Shown here piece after piece: positions 32,593 through 43,396 of a stretch of 64,000 nucleotides of DNA. The position numbers were made by a program, and so were the translations under genes. The notes beneath the pieces are model-generated. The model was not told the DNA's origin and did no database searches. It saw only the letters and a program-made list of their open reading frames with translations. The number at the start of each line of letters is the position of its first letter. Position 1 is the stretch's first letter. Origin of the DNA: Tanypteryx hageni (taxonomy: Eukaryota > Arthropoda > Insecta > Odonata > Petaluridae); contig CM054115.1 of the NCBI GenBank assembly GCA_028673005.1, positions 62,001 to 126,000 on the forward strand. Reading direction: 5' to 3'.

Positions 32593-33091
32593 TTACAAGG
32601 AGAGGCTATGACCTTCAGGTCACGGATATGGATGAAACGCAATCAGGCGATTCTGCAATGAAAATAAGGAGAACCGTGTCTTTGGATTTTTGTAAATGGA
32701 CCCTTGGGTTTGAGAAATCAGCCTCTAAAATGTGCGAAAATATCATATGTTACTTAATAACCTTCATTGCCAATTTGTAGATAAGTAAGGGAATGGTTGA
32801 GGAAATAGCATGCCAAGCTCCTACAGTGCAGACCCGGAATCGATCCCAAATGTTTTAATTTTTAGAAATTATCGTAGCATTATTCGAAAAGTAATATTTG
32901 CTGGTAAAAATACGTTGTATAATTGTTGTTTTGAAGTAATGATCATAAAAACATACGATAATGGGCATTTTAAATATTGCTGCCCATGAAACTGGTTCGT
33001 AGCATGAAAATTGCTGTCGTGCAATAATGGTCATCTATAATGTGTACGTTACATGAAAAAAAACATTGAAGTTAACTGTGGAGACATTCAT

Positions 33092-36000
33092 CATCATCAT
33101 GCTTCTGTCCGAAGACAGGTTTTAACTGAATCGCTGCCTCCATTTCTCTCTCTCCCTAGAAGCCTCTTTTATACCTCTATAAGTATTATATCCCTGCTTT
33201 ATATTATCTAATATTCCTATTCTTTTTCTCCCTCTTCCTCTTCTTCCACTAATTTTTCCTTCTAAGATCGTCCTTTGTAAACACTGTCTTCTCAATATGT
33301 GCCCTATCCAATTTGCTTTTCTTTTCCTGATTGTTTTTATTAGCATCCTTTCTTCTCCCACCATTTCTAATACTTCATCGTTTCTCTTTCTCTCTCTGTT
33401 CATTTCACTTTCATCATCCTCCTCCATACCCACATCTCAAAACTTTCTAAATATTTTTCCTCCTTTCTCCTTACCATCCACGTCTCTGCACCATAAAGAG
33501 CTATGCTCCATATGTAGCATTTTGCTAATTTCTTCCTTGTTTCTAAATTTATTTTCTTGCTTGTGAGAAGCTCCTTCTTCTCGTTAAATGCTGCTTTTGC
33601 CATTGCAATCCTACTTCTGATGTCCTGTGTACTACTTCCATCCTGTGCTAAAATACTGCCGAGATATTTGAAACTACTTACTTGTTCCAATTTTTGGCCA
33701 TTTACCATTATATTTAATTCTTTATGTTCCTTTGAAACCACCATGACTTTCGTTTTTTCTGTATTGATCTTCATTCCATATTGTTGGCCAACCTCCATTA
33801 GTCTGTCTGTCATCCTTTGAATCTCTTTCTCGCCTTCTGCTATTAAGCCCTGATCATCTGCGTATTTAATGGTGGTAATACTTTCACCTCCTATCTTAAA
33901 TCCTTTCTCTTCCATCAACGCTTCTTCTGTTATTGTTTCTGCATAAACATTAAATATCGCTGGTGAAATAGGACAACCCTGCCTCACTCCCCTCCCTATT
34001 GAAGTACTTTCTGTTTCTTCTCCTTCAACCCTGACTCTAATCTTTTGATCAAAGTAAAGGTTTTTAAGCAGTCTTTTATCTTTCCAATCTATTCCTATTT
34101 TGTTTAAAATACCCAGCATTTTATCCCATTTCACTCGGTCAAAAGCTTTCTCCCAATCTACAAAACAAAAATACATACCTTTATTGACTTCTAGCGCTCT
34201 TTCTGTCATCATCCTCATACATCCTATAGCATCTCTAGTCCCCCTTCCTCTTCTAAAACCAAACTGATTATCTTGCAGCTCCTTTTCTATTTTACATTCA
34301 ATTCTTTTGGTTATTATTCTGGTTAGAACTTTAGCTGTATGAGAAATTAAACTAATAGTTCTGTAATCCTTACAACATTTTGCATTGTTCTTTTTCTCCA
34401 GTGGTACCATCACAACATCTAAAAAATCTTCAGGCCATATGCCAGTATCATATACTTGGTTAAAAAATTTTGTGAGTTGCTTAACTGCTTTAGACCCCAA
34501 AACCTTGAGAACGTCCACGGGTATATCATCACTCCCAACAGCCTTCCTTCTTTTCATGTCATCAATTGCTCTTTTAACTTCAGACTCGAGAATACTTGGT
34601 CCTAGCTGATCTTCTTCCACATCCTCTTCCTCATTTAATTCAATATTTCTTGGCTTTCCTTCTTTGTCATACAGAACCTCAATGTATTCTTTCCAGACAT
34701 TCTTTACATTGTCTGGCTCCGATACTATTTTACCACTTTTGTTCATGATTCCTTTACATCCTATCTTTCTTGCTTTTTTCTTGAATAGTTCCCTTGCTTT
34801 GCTATACATGAGGTCTGTTCTACAAATTCTTTCACATTCGACAATCTCCTCGCATTTTTCATTTATCCACTGTTCTCTTGCTTTATCTGTTTCCCTTCTT
34901 AAAGCATTATTTAACTCCTTGTACTTTCTTTGGCCTTCTTCAGTGTTTATGTTCTTCCACTTTCTCCGCTCTTCCATTTTTTGCAGCATGGCTGCTGTGA
35001 TCCAGGGTTTTTTGTTTCTTTCACCCGTTATCTTTCCTACCTACTTTTCCATTACATCTTTAATGTTGCTATGGATGTATCTCCACTCCTCATCTATATT
35101 CTTCCTATTTTCTTCAGCTCTCTCCCCCAACCGTTCCTCCAGCTCAGTCATGATAGCCTCCTTGTTTTTAAGGAGTTCCTCTAAGTTCCATTTCTTGTTA
35201 ACTCTTATGTTTCTCCTAACGCTCTTCAGTCTACATTGTATATTTGCCACCAATAGGTTGTGGTCAGAATCGATATCTGCCCCTGGTAGTGTTTTCACAT
35301 TTTTAATGCTATTTCTAAATCTTTCATTGACTAGTATGTAATCTATCTGGTATCGTCTCTGGTCTCCTGGGCTTCTCCATGTGTAAAGTCTTCGCTGGTG
35401 ATTCTTAAACCATGTATTAGTTACAATTAATCTATTTCTATGGCAGAATTCCACAAGTTTCTCCCCTCTTTCATTTCTCTTCCCTAGTCCATATTTTCCC
35501 ACTATGTTATCTTCCTGTCCCTCTCCGACTACACTGTTCCAATCTCCCATTACTATGGTGGTGATCCTTCCATTTCCCTCATCCTCCAATATCTCCATAA
35601 TCTGTTCATAGATTTCATCTACTTCGTCGTCGCCAGCATTAGTTGTTGGCATATACACTTGAATTATAAGCATATCCACTGGCTCCATCTGGAGTTTTAC
35701 GGCTATTAATCTGTCATTAACTGTCACTACCTTACTAATTCTTTCAGCTATCTCTTTTCTCATTATAATCCCTACTCCCCTTTCCTTTTTCTCCCCTCCC
35801 GAGTAAATAATCTTAAATTCGTCTGAATTTATCTCGCCTTCTCCTTCCCACCGAACTTCACTAAGACCTACTATACTTACATTTTTCCTTCTCATTTCCC
35901 TTTTTAGGTTCTCTAGTTTACCCCCTGAATTCATAGTCCTAACATTCCATGTGCCTATTTTTAATTTCTCACTACTTGCTTTCTTATTAATCTTACATTT

Positions 36001-36255
36001 CCTCTGTACATCCCCTAGGGTAGTCCCCACCCGGAGATCCGATTGGGGGACTATTTTACCTCCGGAATATTTTACCCCAGAAAGATCCATAGAGGTATTT
36101 TCAGCTTTTCAGCCTATCATGGGAAATATAATGAGGTAGTTTCGTCCTACCAGGAGAATTATCTCCCGCCGGCATAGCTCTTTGGTTCGTAAGAGTACAC
36201 AAACCCTCCCACCTCTGTAAGGTTATGCAGTCCTTAGGGAGGGTACAGTCCTTAG
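33092..36255 (-). mobile_element. RTE/BovB-like LINE, full length, with 12-bp target duplication
   Basis: The insertion is flanked by GGAGACATTCAT at 33080-33091 and 36256-36267. The 3' end (low coordinates, minus strand) ends in a hairpin (33105-33118) followed by ATG repeats. The 5' leader contains a tandem pair of TCCCTAAGGACTG units near 36220-36255. The coding region is broken by a stop and a frameshift. Confidence 0.85.
33122..36090 (-). pseudogene. RTE/BovB-like LINE protein, endonuclease and reverse transcriptase
   Basis: The endonuclease frame (36090-35041) shows KIGTWNVRTM, VMGDWNSVVG, YQIDYIL and DIDSDHNLL, then meets a TAG at 35041-35043. The same frame resumes and carries the reverse transcriptase (34989-33400): YRTISLISH, FGFRRGRGTRDAIG, FVDWEKAFDRV, GVRQGCPISP and the catalytic KYADDQG. 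It ends with FEMWVWRRM. A W-to-stop change and a frame change in a GA run near 33415 separate the last 100 residues (RKANWIGHILRR and a basic GRRGRGRKR tail). Proteins of this type are often labelled craniofacial development protein 2-like. With these lesions the copy is inactive, but it is otherwise complete. Confidence 0.85.
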
Positions 36256-36359
36256 GGAGACATTCATAAAGAATTTAAAATGGCCATTATTCTATGTTTC
36301 TGCATTAATTACCTCCAAATAACAATTATATAACATTTTATGTTGTTATAACAAGAGAA

Positions 36360-36905
36360 GCAAAATGTGCGGATGAGATCAGGACTAGAATAGGAAAAGC
36401 AGCTTTCAGAAGAAAGAAACATCTACTTAGGGGAAATAAAAGGGAAAATATCAGCAAGAAGTTCATAAAATGCTATGTATGGATTAAAGCTTTGTACAGG
36501 GCAGAAACATGGACGCTAAGGAAAAATGACATCAAATACTTGGAAAGTTTTGAAATGTGGACTTGGAAGAGAATGATGTAGATAAAATGGACAGATAGGA
36601 TGAAAAATGATGAAGTGTTACGAAGAGTAGGAGAGAATCAAATGATTATACAGACTATCAGAAAGAGGAAGGCAAACTGGGTTGGACATTACCTGAGGAG
36701 AGAGAGTATGATTAAAGATGTGTTAGACGGAAAACTAGATGGGAAAAGGGAAAGAGGTAGGAAAAGGTTTCAGCTGATAGACGAATTGAAAGGAAAGATA
36801 GTTATCAAGATATGAATAGGGCAGCGGAAAATAGGAGTATATGGAGAACCAGGTTTAACCAAGAATAATCACGGGCCTGTCTATGGACAGACTACCTATG
36901 ATGAC
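36360..36905 (+). pseudogene. RTE/BovB-like LINE, 3' end only
   Basis: A 5'-truncated copy in the opposite orientation to its neighbour. It reads the C-terminal LINE region: an ADEIRTRIGKAAFRRKK start, an ALYRAETWTLRKND block, FEMWTWKRMM followed by an in-frame TAG, then RKANWVGHYLRRE and a basic KRERGRKRF tail. The 3' end has the hairpin at 36877-36890 followed by ATGATG. Truncation at the 5' side is usual for LINE insertions that stop reverse transcription early. Confidence 0.8.
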
Positions 36906-37165
36906 AATGAACATATTTTTACTGGAAAATATTACTTTTCGAATAACTTGGATAATTTGAAAAAAAAAATTGAAAACATCTGGGATCGAGCCTGGGAGTA
37001 CTAATCACATAACCTGCTCAACCTTTCCCTTTCTTATCAACAATTCGACAATGAAGCCTTTTAAGTTGCATGCGACATTTTTTGCATATTTTCGAGGCTG
37101 ATTTCTCGAACCCAAGGACTCATTCACAAAAACCCCTAGGGACATGGTTCTCCTTTTTTCGACGT

Positions 37166-37255
37166 GAGATGAGAGATGGCAAAGGTGTGACGGCTGTTGT
37201 GCAGAAGGTCCGACTCAGAAAAGCCTCGGAGAAGGACTGTGCCGACTACATACAG
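37166..37255 (+). CDS. putative host gene, CUB-like exon (5' boundary uncertain)
   Basis: The open stretch reads GKGVTAVVQKVRLRKASEKD and then CADYIQ, where a donor CAG|GTGGAT follows (phase 0). In CUB domains a conserved Cys is followed by a Tyr and aromatic beta-strand residues in a C-x-DY-x-x-F pattern. Here the F is supplied by the first codon of the next exon at 37919, in the matching phase. The exon start could be the acceptor ending at 37204 or one further upstream. The end of the neighbouring transposon arm lies only about 10 bases away, so part of the exon or its acceptor may have been lost. Confidence 0.4.
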
Positions 37256-37918
37256 GTGGATATCCATGAAGAATAATAGCAATAACTACTCGGTTCTACT
37301 GAGGATATCTTGGGAAACATTTAATTATATTTTATGATGATATTTGGGAGTAATTAATAATAATGGTACCCGCAAAAACTTTTGATAAGTCAGTCAGAAA
37401 TCTGCATGTTTAAAAGTCATCTTATAGAGGAAAATAATGATACACAAAAATTATTTTCAAAATTTTATTATTAATACTTAAAAATTGTTTCTTTACATCG
37501 AAATATATGCAGTTTTTTCATATACAACGAATTCAATCATTTATTTCATTTTATACTCATGAATTGCTAACAATTATTTGTACTTCACGTGTTATTTTTC
37601 ATTTATTAATAATAGCCAATTTCTCCTTATAAAATTAGACAACCGACATTTTGAATGTGATGTTTGTTTTTATAATTTGTGTTTGCAATTTTAATTGCTT
37701 CTCACTTACAAAAAAGGTATAATATTCCAACATTGAAATAAAAGAGGATTTTGCTGTCCACACACACACACACACACACACACTGCCTTTTATTAATGAC
37801 TATAGATTGTCATGTCTTGGCACTCAAAGGGTTAACATAGTGGAATTGCTAAATAGTTTGTTGTATTATTTGTTCTGAATGAAGTGTATGTCACTGGTGA
37901 ACATATGTCTTCTTGCAG
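37256..37918 (+). other. intron between the two CUB-like exons
   Basis: AT-rich. It holds a (CA)n microsatellite at 37758-37793 and ends in a good acceptor, TCTTCTTGCAG. Confidence 0.45.
37758..37793 (+). repeat. (CA)n microsatellite
   Basis: Uninterrupted CA dinucleotide run of about 17 units within the putative intron. Confidence 0.95.
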
Positions 37919-38201
37919 TTCAAAAGAGAATCGCGAGTGGACAAGGGTCCTCGGGTCTGCGGTTCGGTGCTATTCGGCATCCTCCTGGACCAGAATGACA
38001 CTTTCCCATCCCCAGCACCTTATTCCGACTCGGTCGCCCTCTCCGAAGCCGTAGACCCAAAGAGCGACTGGGCATCCCTTGCCGCTTATGGGTCTATCAT
38101 TGACATCGAGGGAGAGGTGATGACGTACGTTCACGTGGCACAGAAGAAACTGCAGCTTGGTGAGAAGATCGATATGGTCGTGGCTTACACTGCATTCCAA
38201 G
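37919..38201 (+). CDS. putative host gene, CUB-like exon
   Basis: A 283-base open segment is bounded by a polypyrimidine tract plus CAG at 37918 and a donor CAAG|GTACAG after 38201 (phase 0 in, phase 1 out). The base composition is clearly GC-richer than the flanks, with many third-position C and G. It reads FKRESRVDKGPRVCG, then a long stretch including PYSDSVALSEA and GEVMTYVHVAQ, ending AYTAFQ. The RVCG motif after CADYIQF fits the third Cys region of a CUB domain. The rest does not match a family I recognise. With the signal-peptide exon at 31189 it suggests a secreted or surface protein. No further downstream exon was identified. Confidence 0.55.
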
Positions 38202-38711
38202 GTACAGTCTCTCGGGTTGCAGAATCGGAAGTTTTTTTTTACTTTCTCCATACGTAGTGTAATGAAAAGTATTGTTTTCGTGAAAAAAATGGATTTCGAG
38301 ATTTCAACGGAAATACACCACCTTTTTGAACTTGGCAAATAATTGGTTCTGGAAAACTGATGCGAAATACAATTTTGCGATGTGCAAGTCCTATTTTTCC
38401 ATGAGATGCAATGTAAAAATAAGAGTACGGTTCCAAGTCAACCTAAAACTTTTCATCATAAATAATGCAGTTTAACAGAAAATGAAAGAAAGCATAAAGC
38501 GAATGAAAGTCTAGCATCATAAAGTGAAAGAATTCTTTTAATTGCTTTCAAAACACATAATAGCAAATGAAAACCCTGCATTGCAAAGTGATTATACTTC
38601 CTTTGACAATTGTTCAGTTAACCCTCGGCACATTTTCAGATGCGATTTTCGATGTTCTTTTGTTCATTTCGAGGAAATGCTTTAATTTAAATTCGGGGAA
38701 AAAATGAATGT
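38202..38711. other. intronic or intergenic sequence with a dispersed repeat
   Basis: 38245-38325 resembles 58490-58570 (CTTTCTCCATA, then GAGATTTCAACGGAAATACA). Otherwise AT-rich with no gene. Confidence 0.45.
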
Positions 38712-39654
38712 AGTACCCCGCTCCCCGGTTATGATGCCGTTGGTTATACTGCGGATTCGGATATACTGTGGGTCTTTCTTCCTCTCCGTTTCATTGAAAG
38801 AAATGCCGAGAAAAACATGCATGTTGCTGCTCTAAACCTCGCACTATGGGAGGCTTGCCCACTCAAATGAACCAGTCTTGATGTGCCAAAGAGAAAGCAG
38901 AGCTTCTCAGAAATCCCAGAGACCTATGCTCCGCCGAAGTAGGGGGTAAAAAGGATGTTTATTGGGCAAAGCAATTTCTGCTCATCTTGAATTGTTTTCG
39001 TACAATAATATCAACCACTACCCCCTTTCTTTGAGTGGCGGGATTTGCTTATCTCCTCCAAGGCCACAAAAGAAAGGTTTTCTTGAACATAAAAACAGAT
39101 GGGAGCAGTGCATTTGCGAATTGTGAGTCTGTTTTAGTCACTCCAATTAGTATTGGGCATTGAATGCTTGTGTAAGGTTTGTCACTGCCAATGGAATAAG
39201 CGTATTTGTGATGTGAGAACTTATCTGTGCCGGTTGTCTTTTTTGGTGACTATGTATTCGAGAATCTTCACATTTTTTAGCAAGTTTTACAGAAGGAACT
39301 ATCCTCGATAATTAAATTAGATTGACTGTACATACGTGAGTATTAAGCACTTTGTGTGATCGGTCACTTTCCCTCCAACCTGTCTGCGTTCGTGGCTGCT
39401 TAACTACTTAAATATGTGCCCTGCAAAGCTTCTTCTTTGCTGCTCACTTCATTTCACGCTGGTTTCCTTTTTTGTTGTTCAAAAATATTGCATGCACAGC
39501 GAAGTTTATCCTGCTAAATAGTGAAAAAAATTAGACGGAGTTATTAGTTGATTAGAGAATTATTTTAGTCATCGGTTATAGCGTGGTTGTTTTATAATGC
39601 GGGCCAGAGCCCCTCCCCCGAAAACCCCTTATTATAACCGGGGAGTGGTGTACT
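38712..39654. mobile_element. small inverted-repeat (pogo-like MITE) element
   Basis: The left end AGTACCCCGCTCCCCGGTTA and the right end (complement AGTACACCACTCCCCGGTTA) are inverted about 940 bp apart. The CCCCGGTTAT-type ends resemble pogo-derived MITEs. I could not confirm a TA target duplication, and there is no transposase inside. Confidence 0.55.
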
Positions 39655-40247
39655 TTGTAAAGAATCCACTTTAATAACTCACAGAACGGACGACCATTTT
39701 TGACTAACACATAGTCATCAGGTCAAGAATAAGAACATTGCAATGTATATATAGGGAATGGAAAAAGAGGGGGGAGGAAGGAGAGGTGTGGAAGAAATGT
39801 TGGGGAGGAAAGGGAAGGGGCTCTTAAGCGGTAGTTAGGGAGGGTGCAGGGAGAGGAGGAAGAGGAAGGTTAGGGGGATTGGTCGACAAGGGATTAATCT
39901 GCGCCATTGACCTGAAAATCACACCATTGCTAGAAGGTTTGTGAGTGTATGTGACCTTGACAGGGACCTACTAGGCAATCACAAGCACGCGCACACGAAC
40001 ACACCAAGAGGTAAGGGGAAGTAAAAGGATGGGAAATAATACTAGGTTTATGGGAAATTAAACTGCACCAGGGACCTAGTATAGCACACAGTTGCCTGTA
40101 GGTTTGTGTGCCATCAGGCAGTGACAAGGACCTATGAGATGATGCAGTCACGCTCAAATACATGCACACATGAAACTAAATTTTTTAGCTGTCACAACCA
40201 CACCACCTACCAGGGACTATTATAAACACTTAATGCTTAGTTACGTC
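39655..40247. other. non-coding, with purine-rich tract and possible Penelope remnant
   Basis: 39701-39717 is a TGACTA/TAGTCA hairpin next to a minus-strand CTGATGA. A G-rich purine tract covers 39755-39880. No gene. Confidence 0.35.
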
Positions 40248-40448
40248 TTACAAGGGAGGACTATGTACCTTAGGTCGTCGACTTCAACAAAACATTTTTG
40301 GGTGGTAGAATACTTAAAATAAGAAGACCTGTGTATTGACTTTTGATTGAATGGTCCTTAGTTTCAGCAGAATCTTTTTTTCTTTTTGCAGGATTAACTG
40401 TGGCTGGATAAAATGCAATGATAGGCCGGCGATGTTGAGCAGGAGGGT

Positions 40449-40502
40449 TGGCTCAGTGGTTACCGTAATGGTTTTGGAATATTTTATCCCAGGTTCAAAT
40501 CC
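40449..40502 (+). promoter_or_regulatory. tRNA-like box A/box B pair inside the left terminal repeat
   Basis: TGGCTCAGTGG (40449-40459) matches the Pol III box A consensus. GGTTCAAATCC (40492-40502) matches box B, 32 bases further on, the spacing of a tRNA gene. The right arm keeps the box B (minus strand, near 43937-43949) with a degraded box A. The flanks do not fold as a complete tRNA. Confidence 0.5.
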
Positions 40503-40848
40503 CACATCATACCTGGTTTTTTTTTTCGTTTTAATACTTTGTTATTTTTAATTTATTGAATTATTATTTATTTATTAACTTTATATAATTATTTATTTAT
40601 TATATTATTAATTATTTACTTCATTAAAATCAATGCACAAGAGCGTATTGGTTGCTATTTTGATGTGAATTGTAAATCTTACTGGGGAACATCTCAAATG
40701 GTCACCAGCAACGCTATGGAAACGAGGATAGCATCTGTTAAAATGCAAAGAACAAGTATGACAGTGGAGTAAAGATAATGCGAAAGGAGGAACGTGCTTG
40801 GACAAATATAACATGATTAAAAACTGTACATAAAACAGATTTTGCAAA

Positions 40849-41767
40849 GCAAGGAAAAGGAAGGAGCAAGTTACATCCAGTGGGCATTAGCTGCAGCCTA
40901 TCAACATACATCGGTGAGGTTCCTCTTCACTGCACCTCGAGCGTGGCTAATAAAATTCAAGAAAGAATACCGAATTCGGCAGCGAAAAGTTACAAACTAC
41001 ATTTCTCAAAAAGATGAAATGTCTTTGGAAGAAACTTTAAAAGCTGCAGAGGTTTTCCAAAAACAAACATTGAGCGTAATACCCAACTATGGCCTTGACT
41101 ACCAACCAAACTGGATGTGAGTACAGAGTTGACGTGAAGCGAACCTTGACTCGTCAAGGTGAAAAGGCTGTCCAGAGATATATCAGAGACAGGAACAAAA
41201 TCATGCATGGCACAGTATGCAATCACCGCCTCAGGAAATTTGCTACCCAAAGTGTTTATTTGTATGCAAGAATCTGGAGGTACATTTGGGCAAGGAAAAG
41301 GAAGGACCAAGTTACATCCATAACACTCCAACAGTGGATGTTAGCTGCAGCCTATCAACATACATTGCCAGAGTTCACCTTCACTGCATCTCGAGCGTGG
41401 CTAATAAAATTCAAGAAGGAATTCCGAATTCGACAGCAAAAAGTTACAAACTACGTTTCTCAAAAAGATGAAATGTCTTTGGAAGAAACTTTAAAAGCTG
41501 CCGAGGTTTTTCGAAAACAAACATTGCTCATAATACCCAACTATGACCTAAACTACGTCATTAATACCGACCAAACTAGAGGTGAGTACAGAGTTGACGT
41601 GAAGGGAACCTTGATTCATCAAGGCAAAAAGGCTGTCCAGAGATATATCAGAGACAGTAAGAAAATCACACTTTCATACACAGCACAGTATGCAATCACC
41701 GGCTCAGGAAATTTGCTACCCAAAGTGTTTATTTGTATGCAAGAACCTGGAGGTACATTTGGGCTTT
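40849..41767 (+). pseudogene. DDE-type transposase (Zator-like?), internally duplicated fragment
   Basis: A 455-bp coding segment is present twice in tandem (40849-41303 and about 41304-41757). Both copies read AAYQHT, FTA-RAWLIKFKKE-RIRQ, VTNY-SQKDEMSLEETLKAAE, then NTDQT in the second copy, and EYRVDVK with AVQRYIRD. The second copy continues with SYTAQYAI and LLPKVFICMQEPGGTFGL, the first part of a DDE catalytic domain, and then stops. Downstream catalytic parts are missing. The last 680 codons' worth of space is occupied by non-coding DNA and a MITE. The family assignment is tentative. Confidence 0.6.
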
Positions 41768-42032
41768 GAGTGAGCAGAGCCATGAGGCAGTTGGAGGAGC
41801 AATTCCTAAACGTTGTAGTAATGTGCTTCAAATCTGGTAAAATGATGAGACAGAATTGGTTCAATTTTTTTGAAAACAGTTGTGAAGCATTTTTTGCTGT
41901 TACTGGATTCCTGGGGTGGACAAACCAATACAGCGATGTAGTGCCAACTTTTCATGGATGAAGATGGCATGCTCACATGTCAACTCAAGTTACCCTGCCA
42001 AAATGTGCACCACTTTTCCAGCTCTGCTACAT

Positions 42033-43396
42033 ACAGTAAAACACCTATTTAATGAATCGCTGGGGGATTAGAATATATTTCACTAAATCGAGGTTTTCAT
42101 TAAATGGAGGTTTTCAATTAAATTGAGTTAAATTTATCTTTTTTGCTTGTGTATTAGTTCCATTATACAATACCAGAATAAGGCCACTGAAAATGGTCTC
42201 TATAATAAAAATCCATTTTTCAATTTTGTATGCACAATACTTATATTAATACTTTTAAAATAAACATTTAAAAACAAATTCCAGTGACAAACAAACCTTA
42301 TTGCTATTGAATATGAAAATTTCTGTAATGAATCATACATATGATTACAAAAAATAATTTCAAAATTTTAAAGTATTTTCAAAATTGACATAAATCTTGA
42401 AACAATTTTTCATCCCTCCTTTAAAAAGCTTCATCATACAACATTAAATAGAAAATATTAAAATATATTTGGAATTTCACAAAAAATATCAAAATTATTC
42501 AAAAAGCAAGCATACATAGCTACAAGAAAAATATTTATTAACCCTCCCGGGGGGTTTACGAGAAAATGCCCTTTGAAAATCACGATCCGAGAGTCATCAA
42601 AATAAGAACTTTAAATCATGATCAATACATGACGAGATGGTAAAGCGAATGGGTGATCCATAAAATTATGTTCGTTAAGAATTACGGTGAAGAATTACGA
42701 TGAAGAAAATAGTAGTTATAATGCATTGAATACATTTTTAAAAAATGGTTTGCAAGTTTTATCGACGATATGCTGGAAATTGCGAACAAATTTAAAAAAA
42801 CCGGAGAAAAAAATATTGGTCCCTTCGGGAATCAAACCCCGGCAAAAATATTTGAAATCCAACTCGTTTCCCCTATACCAACGCTCCAAGAAAATTAGGA
42901 AAGGACTTTTAACGTTCTAATTTCGATGACTCTCGGATCGCGATTTTCAAAGGGCATTTTCTCGTAAACGACGTAGAGTATATAGCACACTATGACAACA
43001 GGTAACTGAGCGTGATACCAGAAATGAGGAACATACGAGCGGGATTCATTACATTGTAGGATTTATGGTTTCCTTTCGGCCGCTACCGTCTTAGCAGACA
43101 ATGTAGCCGCTTGCGCGTGATGAGCCATTCACAATGTTTTGAGCTTATATCGTAATTTTTACGTACAATATGTTTCTTTTGTGATTTCTTTTTGCACATG
43201 AAAAAGTTTACTAAATGCGGGAAGCATCAAATAAAAATTGAAGTACGAGTACATAATATTTTTTCACTAAATGCTGGTTTTTCACTAAATCGGTTTCACT
43301 AAATGCGGGAAAATAATACATTGTTTATATGGAGCTATTGTCTGGACATGAAAAAATCTTCACTAAATGCGGGAACATTAAATCGGGGTTTTACTG
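42033..43396. mobile_element. pogo/Tigger-type MITE with TA target duplication
   Basis: The ends are TA|CAGTAAAACACCTATTTAAT and the complementary GTTTTACTG|TA, classic pogo termini. Subterminal ATTAAAT and CACTAAAT words are repeated near both ends. It has no transposase, and it lies inside the TTA-flanked transposon. Confidence 0.85.
42552..42972. mobile_element. inner MITE nested in the pogo-type MITE
   Basis: GTTTACGAGAAAATGCCCTT near 42552 is matched by its reverse complement ending near 42972. The inverted arms are about 60 bp with few mismatches. On the minus strand the centre (about 42895-42825) reads like a tRNA, with GCGTTGGTATAGGGG and a box-B-like GGGTTTGATTCCC. Confidence 0.7.

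Larger units (their letters stand above)
32593..37155. mobile_element. inverted-repeat DNA transposon invaded by RTE-like LINEs
   Basis: 32666-32916 is matched in inverted orientation by 36909-37155 (shared GGGTTTGAGAAATCAGCCT-type and TTATTCGAAAAGTAATATT-type segments). Left of the arm, TTACAAGGAGAGGCTATG at 32593 resembles the terminus of the element at 40251. The right arm lacks this outermost part. Each arm holds a tRNA-like block with a box-B-like CGATCCC. No transposase was found. The interior is occupied by two RTE-like LINE copies. Confidence 0.6.

Noticed and set aside
33557..35341. Plus-strand hydrophobic open frames suggesting membrane proteins
   Set aside because: They are antisense shadows of the minus-strand LINE gene, whose Lys/Glu-rich codons read as Phe/Leu/Ser on the other strand.
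39701..39717. Minus-strand CTGATGA with a TGACTA/TAGTCA hairpin as a hammerhead
   Set aside because: The hairpin uses bases of the CTGATGA core itself and no GAAA follows in the right place.
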